From Apodemus sylvaticus (Eukaryota > Chordata > Mammalia > Rodentia > Muridae), in contig NC_067472.1 in assembly GCF_947179515.1 (NCBI RefSeq), positions 80,789,481 through 80,853,480 on the forward strand: a DNA stretch of 64,000 nt, in the 5' to 3' direction. Below the pieces are notes generated by a model. It was not told the DNA's origin. It saw nothing but the letters and a program-made list of their open reading frames with translations, and made no database searches. Made by a program: the position numbers and the translations under genes. Within the stretch, counting starts at the first letter, position 1, and each line of letters starts with the position of its first letter. This document shows, in pieces, positions 23,886 to 34,346 of the stretch.

Positions 23886-24154
23886 TGTTGGAAACCAGTG
23901 AGCTTGGCTCAACACCCCTAGCTGAGCTGTTTGCATAGGTTTCTTGAGAGCAAAACATCCTGTGGCTTAGCTTGATTCCTGCCTTCCCACCGAGTGCCTG
24001 ACTTATGGCTATAATTGTTTTTTCCTGTTCCCTTTCCTGGCCTCTCAGTAAAGCTTTGGCATTCTCCTTATAGAATGACCTGTGTCTGTGTTTTCTGTTA
24101 ATAACCCCAGGCCTACACCCAATACTTAGTACCATGGCAGTGCAGGTGCTGTCT
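23886..24154 (+). repeat. 3' LTR of tRNA-Gln provirus
   Basis: Begins TGTTGGAAACCAG directly after the polypurine tract and ends near CTGTC/TT. It lacks the 5' LTR's microsatellite. An 'agtaaag' motif replaces a canonical AATAAA. Confidence 0.85.
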
Positions 24155-24178
24155 TATGTGTGTTTACTTACATACATG

Positions 24179-24210
24179 TGAAGATTGGAAGTTAGTATGT
24201 TATGGTCCAG
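24179..24210 (+). repeat. 32-bp direct repeat flanking provirus (right copy)
   Basis: Three transition differences from 22143-22174. It is followed by cg(CA)n at 24211-24236, whereas the left copy is followed by (TG)n. Far longer than any ERV TSD, so it predates the provirus or arose by a separate duplication. Confidence 0.85.
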
Positions 24211-24689
24211 CGCACACACACACACACACACACACAATGTGATTTAGCTCATTTAGTCCTCATGCTAATTTGGGCCAAGTGTTGTTATTCACCATGCTTA
24301 ACAAAGATGTATCAAGGCCAAACAAAGTGTTCAACTGAGCCAGCAACCTCCCACATCTGGATTCAAACTTCTGTCCCCCTTGGCATCAAAGCACCTACTT
24401 CCTGTGTGTTTATTTGTTTTTCTTTTTGTTTTGTTTTGTGTGTGTGTGCTTTGCAGTAAAGACCTTTAGACAGAACGAGTTTTCTTCCTTCTCATGTCTT
24501 CAGCTGTTGCCAGAGGGCGTGTGCTGCACATACATAAGTAGCTATGCTGATGTAGGACTGATCAGAAGGTTGAACAAAAATGAATGCTCTCAGAGCCCAG
24601 AGCTGGGGCATCTGCCTCAGGTTTCTGAATAGAGCCTATGAATATGCCTCTGTAACAAGCTCCTGGGTTAACTTATGTATTAGCACGGG

Positions 24690-24815
24690 ACCTTCTGGAA
24701 TTGTTTCATTCATTTGCCCATCTCTTATATTATTTATACTGAGAGATGAACATAAACAGATTTGTGCCAGAACCTTCTCTGGACTCCAAGGAGCACAGCA
24801 ATGAATAAACAGACA
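24690..24815 (-). mobile_element. L2-like ancient LINE fragment
   Basis: 'ttcattcatttgcccatct', 'gccagaaccttctctggact' and 'gcacagcaatgaataaacag' follow the L2 3'-end theme ('tgccaggcactgttctagg...cagtgaataa'). Weak similarity. Confidence 0.4.
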
Positions 24816-25102
24816 TAGGCCAATGAGCAGCTGCGACTCAAAGGTGTTCTCACTTGTGTTCACTCATTATATATTTTCAGGTAGGAAAATATATAGAAAC
24901 TGAGAAGATTGGGAAATTTAAAAGTGGTTTACAAGTAGGAAGAGGCAGCCAATGGATACTGGGTTTCTTCACATCACTTTCTAGTTAGAGAGCACTTGTA
25001 TCGCACTTATGAGTATTCTAGGAGCCACTGAATTGTCCAGTTTGAAAGAGTGAATCATATCAATCAAATCAAGATAAAAATCACTGGGCAAGAATGAAGA
25101 GA

Positions 25103-25245
25103 CGTTGGTATGGTGATGAACACTTTTAATTCCAAAACTCTGGAGGCAAAGGCAGGTGTGGATCTCTGTGAGTTTGAGGTCAGCTTTGTCTACATTGTGA
25201 GTTGAAGGCCAATGAATGTGAGATCCTGTCATAAAACAAAAGAAC
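25103..25245 (+). mobile_element. B1 SINE
   Basis: 'gttggtatggtgatgaacac', 'cttttaattccaaaactctg', 'gaggcaaaggcaggtgtgga', 'gaggtcagctttgtctacat' and an A-rich end. Forward and moderately diverged. Confidence 0.85.
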
Positions 25246-25329
25246 CAAATTTATAGAAAATGACTCACTCCAGCCTCTAAGGTATGCTGTTCATAGCCAT
25301 TCCGAAAAACCATTATATAGTTCTTTTAA

Positions 25330-25620
25330 AATCTGAAATTGGACTTACTGGATGAACCAACAATTGAGCTCTGGGTGTATACCCCAGAGAATTGAAGGCA
25401 TATTTCCATTTAGAATCCTGCACACAAATTCTTATACATATTCATAATAGCCCCAAATTGGGAATTTCTTATACACATCCTTTAGTGGATAAACTATTAA
25501 ATAACTATGGTACATTTGTTTATAGAACACAGCTAAGGAAATAAAAGGAGTGAACTGTTACTGTACTTCACACTTGGGTGAACCACAAGAAAATTATGTT
25601 AAGTTTCAAAAATATTTCAT
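25330..25620 (+). mobile_element. Ancient L1/HAL1 fragment
   Basis: 'ccaacaattgagctctgggt', 'gtataccccagagaattga', 'cacacaaattcttatacata', 'ttcataatagccccaaattg' follow the C-terminal ORF2 order of old L1. No intact frame. Confidence 0.7.
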
Positions 25621-26052
25621 AAGGAACAAATCCTATCTGGGTAACCTTCACAAAATAACCTTGCTAAAGAAATGGTCATAAAATGGGGTAAGCAGGGTGG
25701 TAATAGACCCAGGGTGGCAGCCTTGTGACAATACTGTTGAGCATTGTGATCATGGTTAGCAATGAAGAAAATTACAGATATGGCATAGTTGTAAGGAATT
25801 ACATACACACACCCAAATACAGAAGGGCATTCTCAACTGGCTGATCAGATCTGAATAAGACTCCTGTCCTATTGTGCTGACACGAGCCACAACTATAAAA
25901 AAAATTTCAGTATTGTGGGAAACTGGAAGAGAGGATTTAGTGAGACACTTCCACCAACCCTGTGGATCTGTAATCATTTTTAATGTAAAAAGTTAAAGCT
26001 AGGAGGGAAAGAAGTAAACCTCCAGGTCACTGTGTTTAGAACTTTTCTCTTT
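25621..26052. other. Unique sequence, no gene recognised
   Basis: Only short minus-strand frames without features. No repeat assigned. Confidence 0.45.
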
Positions 26053-26205
26053 GGGATTGGAGGTGGGGCTCAGTTGGTAGAGTGCCTTCTGAGCATGCAC
26101 AAAGCCCTGGGTTCTGTCTCTAGAACCAAATAAAGCTGGGCATTATTGAGCTAATTGGAATCTCAGTGGTTGGGAGTGAGGCAAGAGCCCTCAAGGTTCC
26201 TGTCC
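26053..26205 (+). mobile_element. ID + B1 composite SINE
   Basis: ID-like start 'gggattggaggtggggctca', 'gttggtagagtgccttctga', 'caaagccctgggttctgtct', then a B1-like section 'aaagctgggcattattgagc'. Old and diverged. Confidence 0.65.
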
Positions 26206-26559
26206 CCAGGGTCAGAGATCTAATGAAAGCATGGAGCAGTCACTAGTGCCCAGCGGTGATGACTTCACCTGCAGTGTCCATGGAGGCTGGGTGGGGATGA
26301 AAGTGTGGCTCCCCTCTCCTCCCAGACAGGTAGCATTAGCAGTAATGTCATAGGCTCTGCTGCTGTTCCAGCCATGCCCAGCAGTCATAACGAACCCTGT
26401 CCCCCACTTGATGCTAGAACAGATCAATGGAAGTCCTAAAACACTACTCCAACTGACAATAATGTTATGGTGTCTTCTGCATTCCCCTTAGGAACACTAT
26501 CAGAGAGGAACTAGTAGAAAACAGTTTTGTTGAGACTCAGAATCTTAACATAATATCAC

Positions 26560-27250
26560 AAATGGTCAGATGTCAATAAAGTCCTTTACCATACTATCAA
26601 TCAAAGATATAGCCACTGGAATGAAACACACAGGTCACTCACAGAATCCTGTTCCAAGGGGACACATTCCAGATCTCTCTGACAGAAACGTAGAGGGGAG
26701 CAGTGTGGAATGCCTGGGTGAGGAACAGAGACCACAGCAGACCCAATGGAAGCTACTGAAAACAAGAGAAACTGTGAGCAAAGAAATAGAAAACTGGAGA
26801 AAAGCAAAATGACATTTTTATGCCAAAACATTACAAATACCAAAGTGAAACCCGAATGAATTGTCTAAGCCAAGGAATCTGGTTGGTCAAGGTAAGAATC
26901 AATGAGCTTGAACACAAGTTATTAACCAACCTGAACTACTGAATACAGACAGGAAATAGACGGGAAAAATGAACTGTGTCAGGCCCATGTGAACAAAGCA
27001 CTCACCACCAGTGTCATTGCTCTCAGAGGACAGAAAATGGAATCTGGATGAAAAACTATTGCAAGACATACTGGCTGAGAACTCCCCCAATTTGGTAAAG
27101 CTCTTATGCCTAAAATCTCAATAAATAGAGCCAGTTACAGACAAGGCAAATGTAAGTATATTTGCAACAAAATGTATCATGAGCAACTTCTAAATTCCAA
27201 GGACAGAAGACTCTTTAATGTCAGCAAGAAATTGTATATATGTTATATTA
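26560..27250 (+). mobile_element. Ancient L1/HAL1 ORF1-region remnant
   Basis: A-rich strand bias and phrases such as 'gtgagcaaagaaatagaaaa', 'caatgagcttgaacacaa' and 'ccccaatttggtaaag' resemble the coiled-coil ORF1 region of HAL1/old L1. Reading frame lost. Confidence 0.5.
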
Positions 27251-27337
27251 CAGGAAAAATTTGGTCAGGAGAGGAATAGTCTGCTTCTCAGGGATTCAGA
27301 GACTTGGGAAAATACTGTATTCTTAACTAGTTTAAAA

Positions 27338-27830
27338 TTTTTTTTTTTTTTTGAGAATTACATACAGTATCTGTAACTGCCTGCAGTTACATCGAATAGG
27401 TTACCTGGAAGGGAAGCTAGGGATATATGGGAAGTGGCAAAAAGAGACAGAGACCAAGACAATATTGCTGTTCACGGTCTCAAAGTTTAATGAAGAACTC
27501 CAAATATATAGGCAGAGGAAAGCCCTTACCCCAAAGGCTGGAAACTTCTGTGCAGACCAGTTCAGTTGCTCTGCAGGTGGCTAGTGTTTCTCTGAGACTG
27601 CAGGTCCTTGAAGAATAATGGGCTTCACCTTTTTCTGAGCACTGTGGAGGGGATTATGACTAACACAGGAGTTCCTGCTCGAAGGCTGGAAGAGGAACTT
27701 CACATTGGTTGATGTCAAGTTCCTGCCAAGTGGCATGGCACCTCAATAAGACTCTCTACAAATATCTTTTGGCCTTATTTCCCCCCCTCCTTACTACCTA
27801 AATTCATGTTCTTTTTCTCTCTTAAAAGAG
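27338..27830 (-). mobile_element. Unassigned insertion starting with T15
   Basis: T15 at 27338-27352 interrupts the old L1 matrix and is followed by about 480 bp of unlike, less A-rich sequence. A poly-T start suggests a minus-strand retroposon, but the body is not recognised. 'caaagtttaatgaa' could be an LTR poly-A signal region in reverse. Confidence 0.3.
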
Positions 27831-28829
27831 AAAACCAAGCCTAAACAAAACAAACAACCTGACCCCACAGGGAGCAATAACAACAACAAGATAACACCAT
27901 GGAGCCTGATTTCTGTTGGCCAGCTACTTGTGGGCATGGGGCCTGCAGTTGGGTATGGTTGATACACCCAGTGTCACACCATTGGAGGAAACTGACTGTC
28001 CCTCTTCCTGCAGATATCCACTGCAAATAGCTTCCAGGTTGGGGGTGGGACTTTGTATCCATGTTCCCTTCTCTGTATTGGGATTTGGTCTTGCTTAAGC
28101 TTGTTCAAGTCTTGTGCCTGCTGTCATAGTCCCTGTGAGTTCATATGGGTCTCTGACCTGTTATGCAATGTACTTTTTAAATATTGAACAACAACAAAGA
28201 AATACCAAACCGAAGTTCTACACCTACAGAAAATATTCCCTGAACATGGAGGAGAAATGAAGACCTATGAAGAGAAACTAGGGGATTTAGATGGACACAT
28301 CTTAAAGGAATTGCAAAGAAAATTTTCTGAGCAGAATGGAAACATTGAAAGGAGATTTGGATCATGGTAGAGAAAAAGCCATCAGTAGAGAGAAAAAAGC
28401 AGGGTTGAGTACACATATACACACATACAATAAATATATGTAATTATTTTTGTCAAAGATGCTTTTAATTACAGAGATGGAAGCCAGGGTCACATTTTGA
28501 TAAAAAAAACCCAACATAATTCATCATTTTATGAGCTAAAGAGTGAAAATTAGACTGTCATATTACTTGATGTAGAGAAATCACTTGACAAAATGCAACA
28601 CCCACTCATAAAAATCACATACTTCTGAGAAAATAGGAATGCAGGGATCCTTTGACTTGCATTTATAAATTTTGTAGTTAACATCAGACTTGATGGAGAA
28701 GGCCAGGATAACCTTCTGCTGAGAGAACAGGACAAAAGCACTTGTTCTGCATGCTGGGACCAACACTTAATGCTGATGTTAGTTCTCACCAGAGCAGGAA
28801 AAAGAGAAAAGGGAGATTTTATTTTGTCA

Positions 28830-28957
28830 TAAGAGGGCTTCAGATTCTCCTGGCACTAGAGTTACCAGCAGTTGTGAGCTGCTGTGTTGTTGCTGGGAAT
28901 GGAACCCCAGTCCTCTCGAAGAGCAGTCAGTGTTCTTAACCGATGAACCATCTCTGG
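28830..28957 (-). mobile_element. B2/B3 SINE nested in L1
   Basis: 'aagagggcttcagattctcc', 'gttgctgggaatggaacccc', 'gaagagcagtcagtgttctt' and 'aaccgatgaaccatctctgg' match reverse B2/B3 ending at its tRNA-derived promoter. Confidence 0.8.
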
Positions 28958-29339
28958 ATGAATTGCAAAATGATTAGCATCCCTATTGGCAGAAAGAAAT
29001 ACTCTATGACATAAAAATCCACAGAAAGATGACTTGAACAATTTATAATCACAACAGACCTAAGCCAATCGTGTCTATGTGTACAAGCAATGAAACATAG
29101 GAAATAAAGTTAAAAATGTGATACCATTTACAGTTGTGACAAAAATGAGCAGCAATTTGGCAGAAATTGGACAGAATATACATGCAATCTACAATATTCG
29201 CATCCCTCTGGATGTGGAGATATCCACCCACCTACCAGGAACCACACACTTAAAGAAAATTGATTCTCCCTGCCCCAGAAGCCACCAACTGTTTATGTCA
29301 TGGATGAAGGCATAGTGAACCTTCTGTACTGGAAGGTTG

Positions 29340-29515
29340 ACTGGCTGGATCTCATGCAGTCAGTCCTCCTGGCATGTGCAGAGGAAGAGATAAGATAAAG
29401 AGAAGATGAAGTTGGAAGGAAAGAGAGTTGGGAGCAGATCTGGGAGGAGGTGGGATGAATATGACCAGAATACATGGAAAGAAATTCTCAAAATTAATAT
29501 ATATATATATATTAA
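29340..29515 (+). mobile_element. Lx/L1 3'-end tail with (TA)n, nested
   Basis: 'gttgggagcagatctgggag', 'gaggtgggatgaatatgacc' and 'agaatacatggaaagaaatt' match a rodent L1 3' terminus. It ends in (TA)n at 29501-29514, after which the older L1 resumes. Confidence 0.55.
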
Positions 29516-29727
29516 TATTTGCATACTATGTATATGTTCAAAACTGCAAAACACCAATGAAAGAAAAAAGGTCCAAATAAATGTGGAGATAATCTGTGCC
29601 TGCATACCAGAAAATTCAAGATTTTAATATTCATCAGATTGCTATAAAGGCTTAATGAAATTTCTATGAAAAGCCAAGCAGTGCATTTTTAGATATGCTG
29701 AAAGATTTTTTTTTTAATTTTATCTGT

Positions 29728-29940
29728 AGCCTGGAGAGATGGTTCAGCAGCTAAGAACAAGAGCTATTCTTTCATAGAACTTGGATCTCATTCTCAGCAC
29801 CCACAAGGTAGCTCAGAATTGTTTGTAGCTCAAGTTCCAGGCGAATTGATGCACTCTTCTGGCCTCCCTGGTGCATAGACATACTTGCTAGCTACACACC
29901 CATTCACATAAAATGAAAGTGAAATTTACATGCAAAGTAA
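29728..29940 (+). mobile_element. B3/B2 SINE nested in L1
   Basis: 'gcctggagagatggttcagc', 'agctaagaacaagagctatt', 'cttggatctcattctcagca' and 'gcactcttctggcctccctg' are in B3 order with A-rich flanks. Confidence 0.8.
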
Positions 29941-30609
29941 AGGTAACTGTAATAGCTAAACCATTCTAAAATTTAAAATAAAGGGATCATTTGTTCAATG
30001 ATGGTCAAGTTTTCATGGCATTGACAAAGAATCAGAAGAAGAGTTCAGTGGGACAGAATAAGTCACAAATAGTCTCTCACAAATAAGGTCAGTTTATTTT
30101 TTGACAAAAAGATGAACTTAAAGAAAAGGAGAATAGTTCTTTTCACTCAAGCTTCCAGAACAACTAGAAAACATGCTAAAAGGAAAAATCTACTTCAAAT
30201 CTTTGCCTTACACAAGGTTGACTTCAAGTGAGTCATTGACTTGAATGTATAGTATAAAACTGTGAAATATTTTGAAGTAGCATAGAATTTTCTGAATAGA
30301 AAAATTAGTGAAGGATTCTTCTTAGTCATAAGGTAAAACATACAGATCATTTTTTTTTAAAACAGCAAACCAATTTACTACACTTCATTCATCAAAGTGA
30401 AAAAGAACCTGTTAAGAAGGTGACAAAGTCATGCACTGGGACAAAATACTTAGGAACTATAAATATATCATCAGGTATGAGTAACTAAGGTATATTTTAA
30501 ATTGCCAAAATTCAACAGTAATTTAAGAGTGCAGTTAGAGAATAGGCAAGCTGCAAGATAGACATGCTGGTAAACATGTAAACATGGTAGCAATGAGCAT
30601 GGGGAGAGG

Positions 30610-31010
30610 TGCCTGATGTCACAGCCGCGTCAACTGTGACCCTGTTAATGTCACATAACACCCAGGAGAAATGACCCAAGGAAAAAAAAGGGTTATCTTG
30701 GCTTCTGTGTCAGGGATACCACCATTATAGTGAGGTTGTGGCAGTGCCTTCTTCCTGTGGCAGTAGGAGGCTGCTTGATCATGTCTTGGTGGATTAGGAA
30801 GCAGGGAAAGGGGCATACTGATGGGCTCACCTGACTCTTCCTCTGAGATCCTTGCCTGTGGGCTGGTGAAGCCTACATTCAGGGCAGGTCTTTTCCCTTT
30901 AGGCAATCTCACTGGTAAATTTCTTACAGACACAGCTAAGGGTTTATTCATCAATGCCCAAAGTGTTCTCCTAATCCTTTCGTACTGACAATCAAAAGTA
31001 ACCATCATTC
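30610..31010 (-). mobile_element. Rodent mid-repetitive element (URR1/RMER1-like), nested
   Basis: Read on the minus strand it starts 'atggttacttttgattgtca', passes 'aagacctgccctgaatgtag', and ends near 'gggtgttatgtgacattaac', the order of the family seen forward at 55914. It interrupts the old L1 between 'aacatggtagcaatgagcat' and 'attaagatcacaatgag'. It fully explains the 140-codon minus-strand frame at 30619-31041, which is not a gene. Confidence 0.65.
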
Positions 31011-31560
31011 TGGGCATGTGGAAAGAACAAATTAAGATCACAATGAGTTCTTATTACCTGCCCATTAAAATGGCTAAAATTTAGGAATAATAATAATCAC
31101 ATTCTTAAGGGGAGGGAATGGATAAATAGATCTCTCTGCATATTGTTGCTAAGGATGTGACGTTGCCCAGCTACTCTGATAAATAGTAGATATTTATTTA
31201 TCTACTAATAGTAGATTTAAAAGATAAATTTTATCTTTTAAAAGCTAAATACATTTACAATGTAACCAACAATTGCATTCCTAGATACTACCTTGAAAAA
31301 TCAAGAAATTAAATGTAAACAAAAAGCATATACATTTTAGCAATTGTATCACAGTAACCAAAAATCAGAAAAATCAAATCAAATAAAATATCCCTCTATA
31401 TAAGAATGGGTAAATAAGCATTGGTGGTGCATTATAAATAAACAACACATTACAAGAATGAAAACAAATGGACTGTGGATCTAGTCAAGAACTGCAGTGA
31501 CTCTCAAGGGCATCATACAGAATATGAAAGACCAATATCAAAAGGTCACATACTTCATTA

Positions 31561-32525
31561 GTGATGCCTCCCTCACTGTACTAAAACACCAGAGGTTATA
31601 GACTTCCAGAGGAAGGATTGCTTTGACTATAGGTTTGGAGGTTCTAGTGCATGATCTGTCCAGTTGTTTTTGTGTCTCTGAAGAGGATGCTTATAGCACA
31701 GAGCATGGATAAAGTAAACCAATCACCTGAGCCAAGGCTAGAACCAAAGAGAAAAGAGAAGACTGGGCTCCAGTATTCCCCTTCAAAGGGCATGCTTGCA
31801 ATTATTTAACGACGTACCATGAGGCCATTCCTCTTAAAGCTTCTACTGCCTCCCAGGATTAGTACTCCGAGGAAGAAGCCTTTACATAAAGGTCTTCAGA
31901 GACATTCCAGATCAAAACTATACAGATGATTTCTTATTCTATTTTATAATGCCACCAGACTAAAAGGGATAATGATCATCCATTGTTAGGATCGTTTCAG
32001 AGATACAGGTGGTGGTGGTGTCAGTGATGGTGGTGGTGGGAGTGTGGCTATGGAGGAGCATCAGGGAGGGGTTGTCATTGTGATGGAATTGTTCCTGATG
32101 TTGACTATGGTGGAGTCTATAACCAAGAGATTGCATCAGTGCCAAGTTGCTGTTCAGGTACTGTGCACCACTAAGGCAAAATGGTATGAGGAAAGTGGGT
32201 GAAAGGTACACAGAACTTCCTTGTAATTTCTGTGACCTTTTATAAATTAAATCATAACCTTGAAATCAATTAAACTTAGTCAACAGAGTACTGGGTACTA
32301 GAAACATGTGTGAGAATACCGTAGTCAATATTTTTTCTGGGTATCTATTTTAAATTTCACCAATGATGAGCTCTGCCAAAATGATCCAGATGTTGTATGT
32401 TGATATAGGAGTTCTTCAACTGACAACTATTTTGAAGATCAGAGCAAATCTCATGATGGGCTGCCATTATATTGGACTTGAAAGTACTTTTTAAAACCCA
32501 ACTGAGACTCAGGAAAGGAGGATTA
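31561..32525. other. Unique sequence with short GGT tract
   Basis: A (GGT)n-like stretch at 32006-32040. No repeat or gene is otherwise recognised. Confidence 0.45.
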
Positions 32526-32757
32526 AGAGCTAGGGAGATGTCTTTGTGTATAAGAGTGCTTGCTAGACAAGTATGGGAACCTGGGCTGGAAGCATTGGCA
32601 CCCACACAAAAGCTCCACATAGCCACACAAGCTTTTTGGATCTTGAGAACTTGCTGACCAGCCAGCTTAGCCTAAGGGGATAGTTTCAGGTTCAGTGAGA
32701 GACCTCAAGGCAAAAAAGTAAAGAGAGATAGAGGAAGATAGGTAGCATCCTTCTTCA

Positions 32758-32798
<41 letters not shown>

Positions 32799-32830
32799 AT
32801 CACCCATACCCTTATACACACACACACACT
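32526..32830 (+). mobile_element. B4 SINE with (AC)n tail, split by a provirus
   Basis: 'gagctagggagatgtctttg', 'taagagtgcttgctagacaa', 'gctgaccagccagcttagcc' and 'ttcaggttcagtgagagacc' follow B4 order. The (AC)n tail (32760-32830) is interrupted by an LTR at 32831 and resumes at 37472. Confidence 0.8.
32825..32830 (+). repeat. Target-site duplication of ERVK-like provirus (left)
   Basis: CACACT immediately before the 5' LTR, repeated at 37472-37477 immediately after the 3' LTR. Six bases is the usual class II ERV TSD length. Confidence 0.9.
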
Positions 32831-33248
32831 TGTACAGAGCCATATTGGGGCAGTCTTGCACTTGGTCAGAGTTTGACTTTGGTCAAGGTTAACTTCTCCC
32901 AGTTAGCCAGGATCCTTCTCCACCCAGGGTGGAGCACTCGTAGTAAAGGTTAAGTTCATTGTTCCTCCAGGTCTAGGAATTCCTGAATTAAGCAGGTGAC
33001 CCACCCAGCTGCCGGAGCAGTCAAGACGAGGACCTCCAAGAGAAGCTAGACAACTTCCACCGGAACTCAGCCTGGAGTCTGGGGGGGAAGGGTTTGCCCA
33101 AACTGTTAAAAGGTCTGGCGCCATTAAAGTTTCCGGCTTTGATCAGTGAACACTGTCTTAGCCGCACTTTCTTTTCGCCCCTCTTCCCTATAACCCCAAA
33201 ATTCTCTCAACAGGTAACCCGGTTTACATGTGGCTGCTGGCAGCTACA
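32831..33248 (+). repeat. 5' LTR of ERVK-like provirus
   Basis: 418 bp, starting TGTACAGAGCC and ending CAGCTACA. It has an ATTAAA poly-A-signal candidate at 33123-33128. It differs from the 3' LTR at only two sites (gccAGg/gccAAg and gagcAc/gagcGc, near 32910 and 32936). Confidence 0.97.
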
Positions 33249-33252
33249 TAAT

Positions 33253-33270
33253 TGGCGCCTGAACGTGGGG
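33253..33270 (+). other. Primer-binding site, tRNA-Lys-like
   Basis: TGGCGCCTGAACGTGGGG, four bases after the LTR. The TGGCGCC start and AACGTGGGG end resemble the lysine-tRNA sites of class II retroelements, with differences in the middle. Confidence 0.75.
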
Positions 33271-33310
33271 CGACCTGGTACGAGAGAATTTCCTGAGGTA
33301 GCCCTATCCA

Positions 33311-33322
33311 GCGAAGCTTCGC
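33311..33322. other. 12-bp perfect palindrome in retroviral leader
   Basis: GCGAAGCTTCGC lies about 40 bases after the PBS and just before a GGTAAG site. A self-complementary loop in this position could be an RNA dimerisation site; that role is inferred from position. Confidence 0.4.
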
Positions 33323-33934
33323 AGAAAAGGTGGTAAGAAGTAGTATCCGCACGGTAAGCAACATAGAGGTCAAAACTAGCGCTAGTGAATTCGTGTCTAT
33401 TGTTGTGAGTGTAGGAAGGATACGGTTTTTCAAGCAAACTGTGCGGGCCCGGCACAGTGGCTGCTTGGGTTGAAAAGATAGGGAAATATGGGGAAGGAAT
33501 TTGGTAGGCATTTGCCCAAAGCTCGTAAGAGCTGATTTCGGCGAAAAGAAAGGGGTTTTTAAAAATAGGCATATGTCCACAGCTTCTAAGAGCTGTTTAA
33601 AGAAGAAAATGGATGCAATTGCTTAACAAGCACGCTTAACTTTCTGTGTATCTTTCCGTGTTTGTCCCGGTGCACCAACTGTCTATGTGTATGTTTATGT
33701 CCTCTCTGTGTCTTTGTGTGAATGACTGTTTCATGTTAAAAAGAAAAATTGGTAAGGATTTCATCTGCTGGCAACCTCTTGAGCCAGCCACAGTTTGTGT
33801 AGAGATTGATTTAAAGGCGCGCCGCAGCAGCGTAGCTCACTCACCCAAGAGGCAAGCATGGCTGGGGAAAAAGCCGCTCTTAAAAGCCCAGAAACCTCAA
33901 GATTTGGGAAGACCTTGGTTTGGCTTGTGAAATT

Positions 33935-34346
33935 CATGTAGTCGCTTTATACTTGTTTCTAATTGGTTTTAATGGTATAAGGCTTTACATTTCTTGACTT
34001 AAGAGTTATAAATTAATTGGGTATTATGTAATAGGTATAGCGTTATTAAGAAAAGGTTAGTTTAAAACTGGTGATTCAGTGTTAGAGCCATCTTAACTAC
34101 ACGTGGCCTAACGCCACTCATGCTTTGTTCTTGTTTATAATTAGATTTAAAGGTATATTTTACATGTCTTGACTATAGAGTATTGGCTTAAGTCACTGGA
34201 CATGATTTAAAAGGTATAATGTTATTAACAAAAGTTAGGTTAAAGCTGGTAGTTTAGGGTAGTCGCCATTTTTGAACAACACGTGGCATGACGGTTAAGG
34301 CTGGTAGTTTAGGGTAGTCGCCATTTTGAACAACACGTGGCATGAC
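33935..34346 (+). repeat. Nested tandem duplications inside the provirus
   Basis: A diverged unit of about 180 bp (33935-34115) repeats as 34116-34292. Its terminal part repeats again, almost perfectly, as 34238-34292 and 34293-34346 (55 and 54 bp, one substitution and one T-run difference). Each ends with 'cacgtggcatgac' or 'cacgtggcctaac', carrying an E-box-like CACGTG. Confidence 0.85.

Larger units (their letters stand above)
22198..24154 (+). mobile_element. Old internally deleted provirus, tRNA-Gln type
   Basis: Two LTRs bracket about 1.3 kb. The PBS at 22580-22597 differs at one of 18 positions from the tRNA-Gln complement, pointing to the murine GLN group of class I ERVs (assignment by PBS). 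A polypurine tract (23872-23885) precedes the 3' LTR. LTRs differ at roughly 14% of positions over the first 105 bp, so this is an old insertion. No gag or pol is visible, so most of the interior is deleted. The 5' side abuts (TG)n, so a 4-bp TSD cannot be proven. Confidence 0.8.
28170..31560 (+). mobile_element. Ancient L1 ORF2 remnant with nested insertions
   Basis: Collinear old L1 text runs across the interval. 28180-28400 is HAL1/ORF1-like. 28540-28810 carries the ORF2 reverse-transcriptase region ('cacttgacaaaatgcaacac', 'ttaacatcagacttgatgg'). 28965-29210, 29520-29700, 29945-30600 and 31030-31560 continue it. It is interrupted by a B2-type SINE, an Lx tail, a B3/B2 SINE and a rodent mid-repetitive element. 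All frames are broken and reverse transcriptase is not recoverable. Confidence 0.65.

Noticed and set aside
30619..31041. 140-codon minus-strand frame as a possible retrogene
   Set aside because: The interval is explained by a reverse rodent mid-repetitive element whose conserved phrases occur in order. The frame is a chance opening.
23200..33740. Possible homology between leaders of the two proviruses ('gtgcaccaa' ... 'gaatgactgtt' in both)
   Set aside because: Shared words are short and sit in T/G-rich, low-complexity text. The PBS types differ (Gln against Lys), so common descent is not supported.
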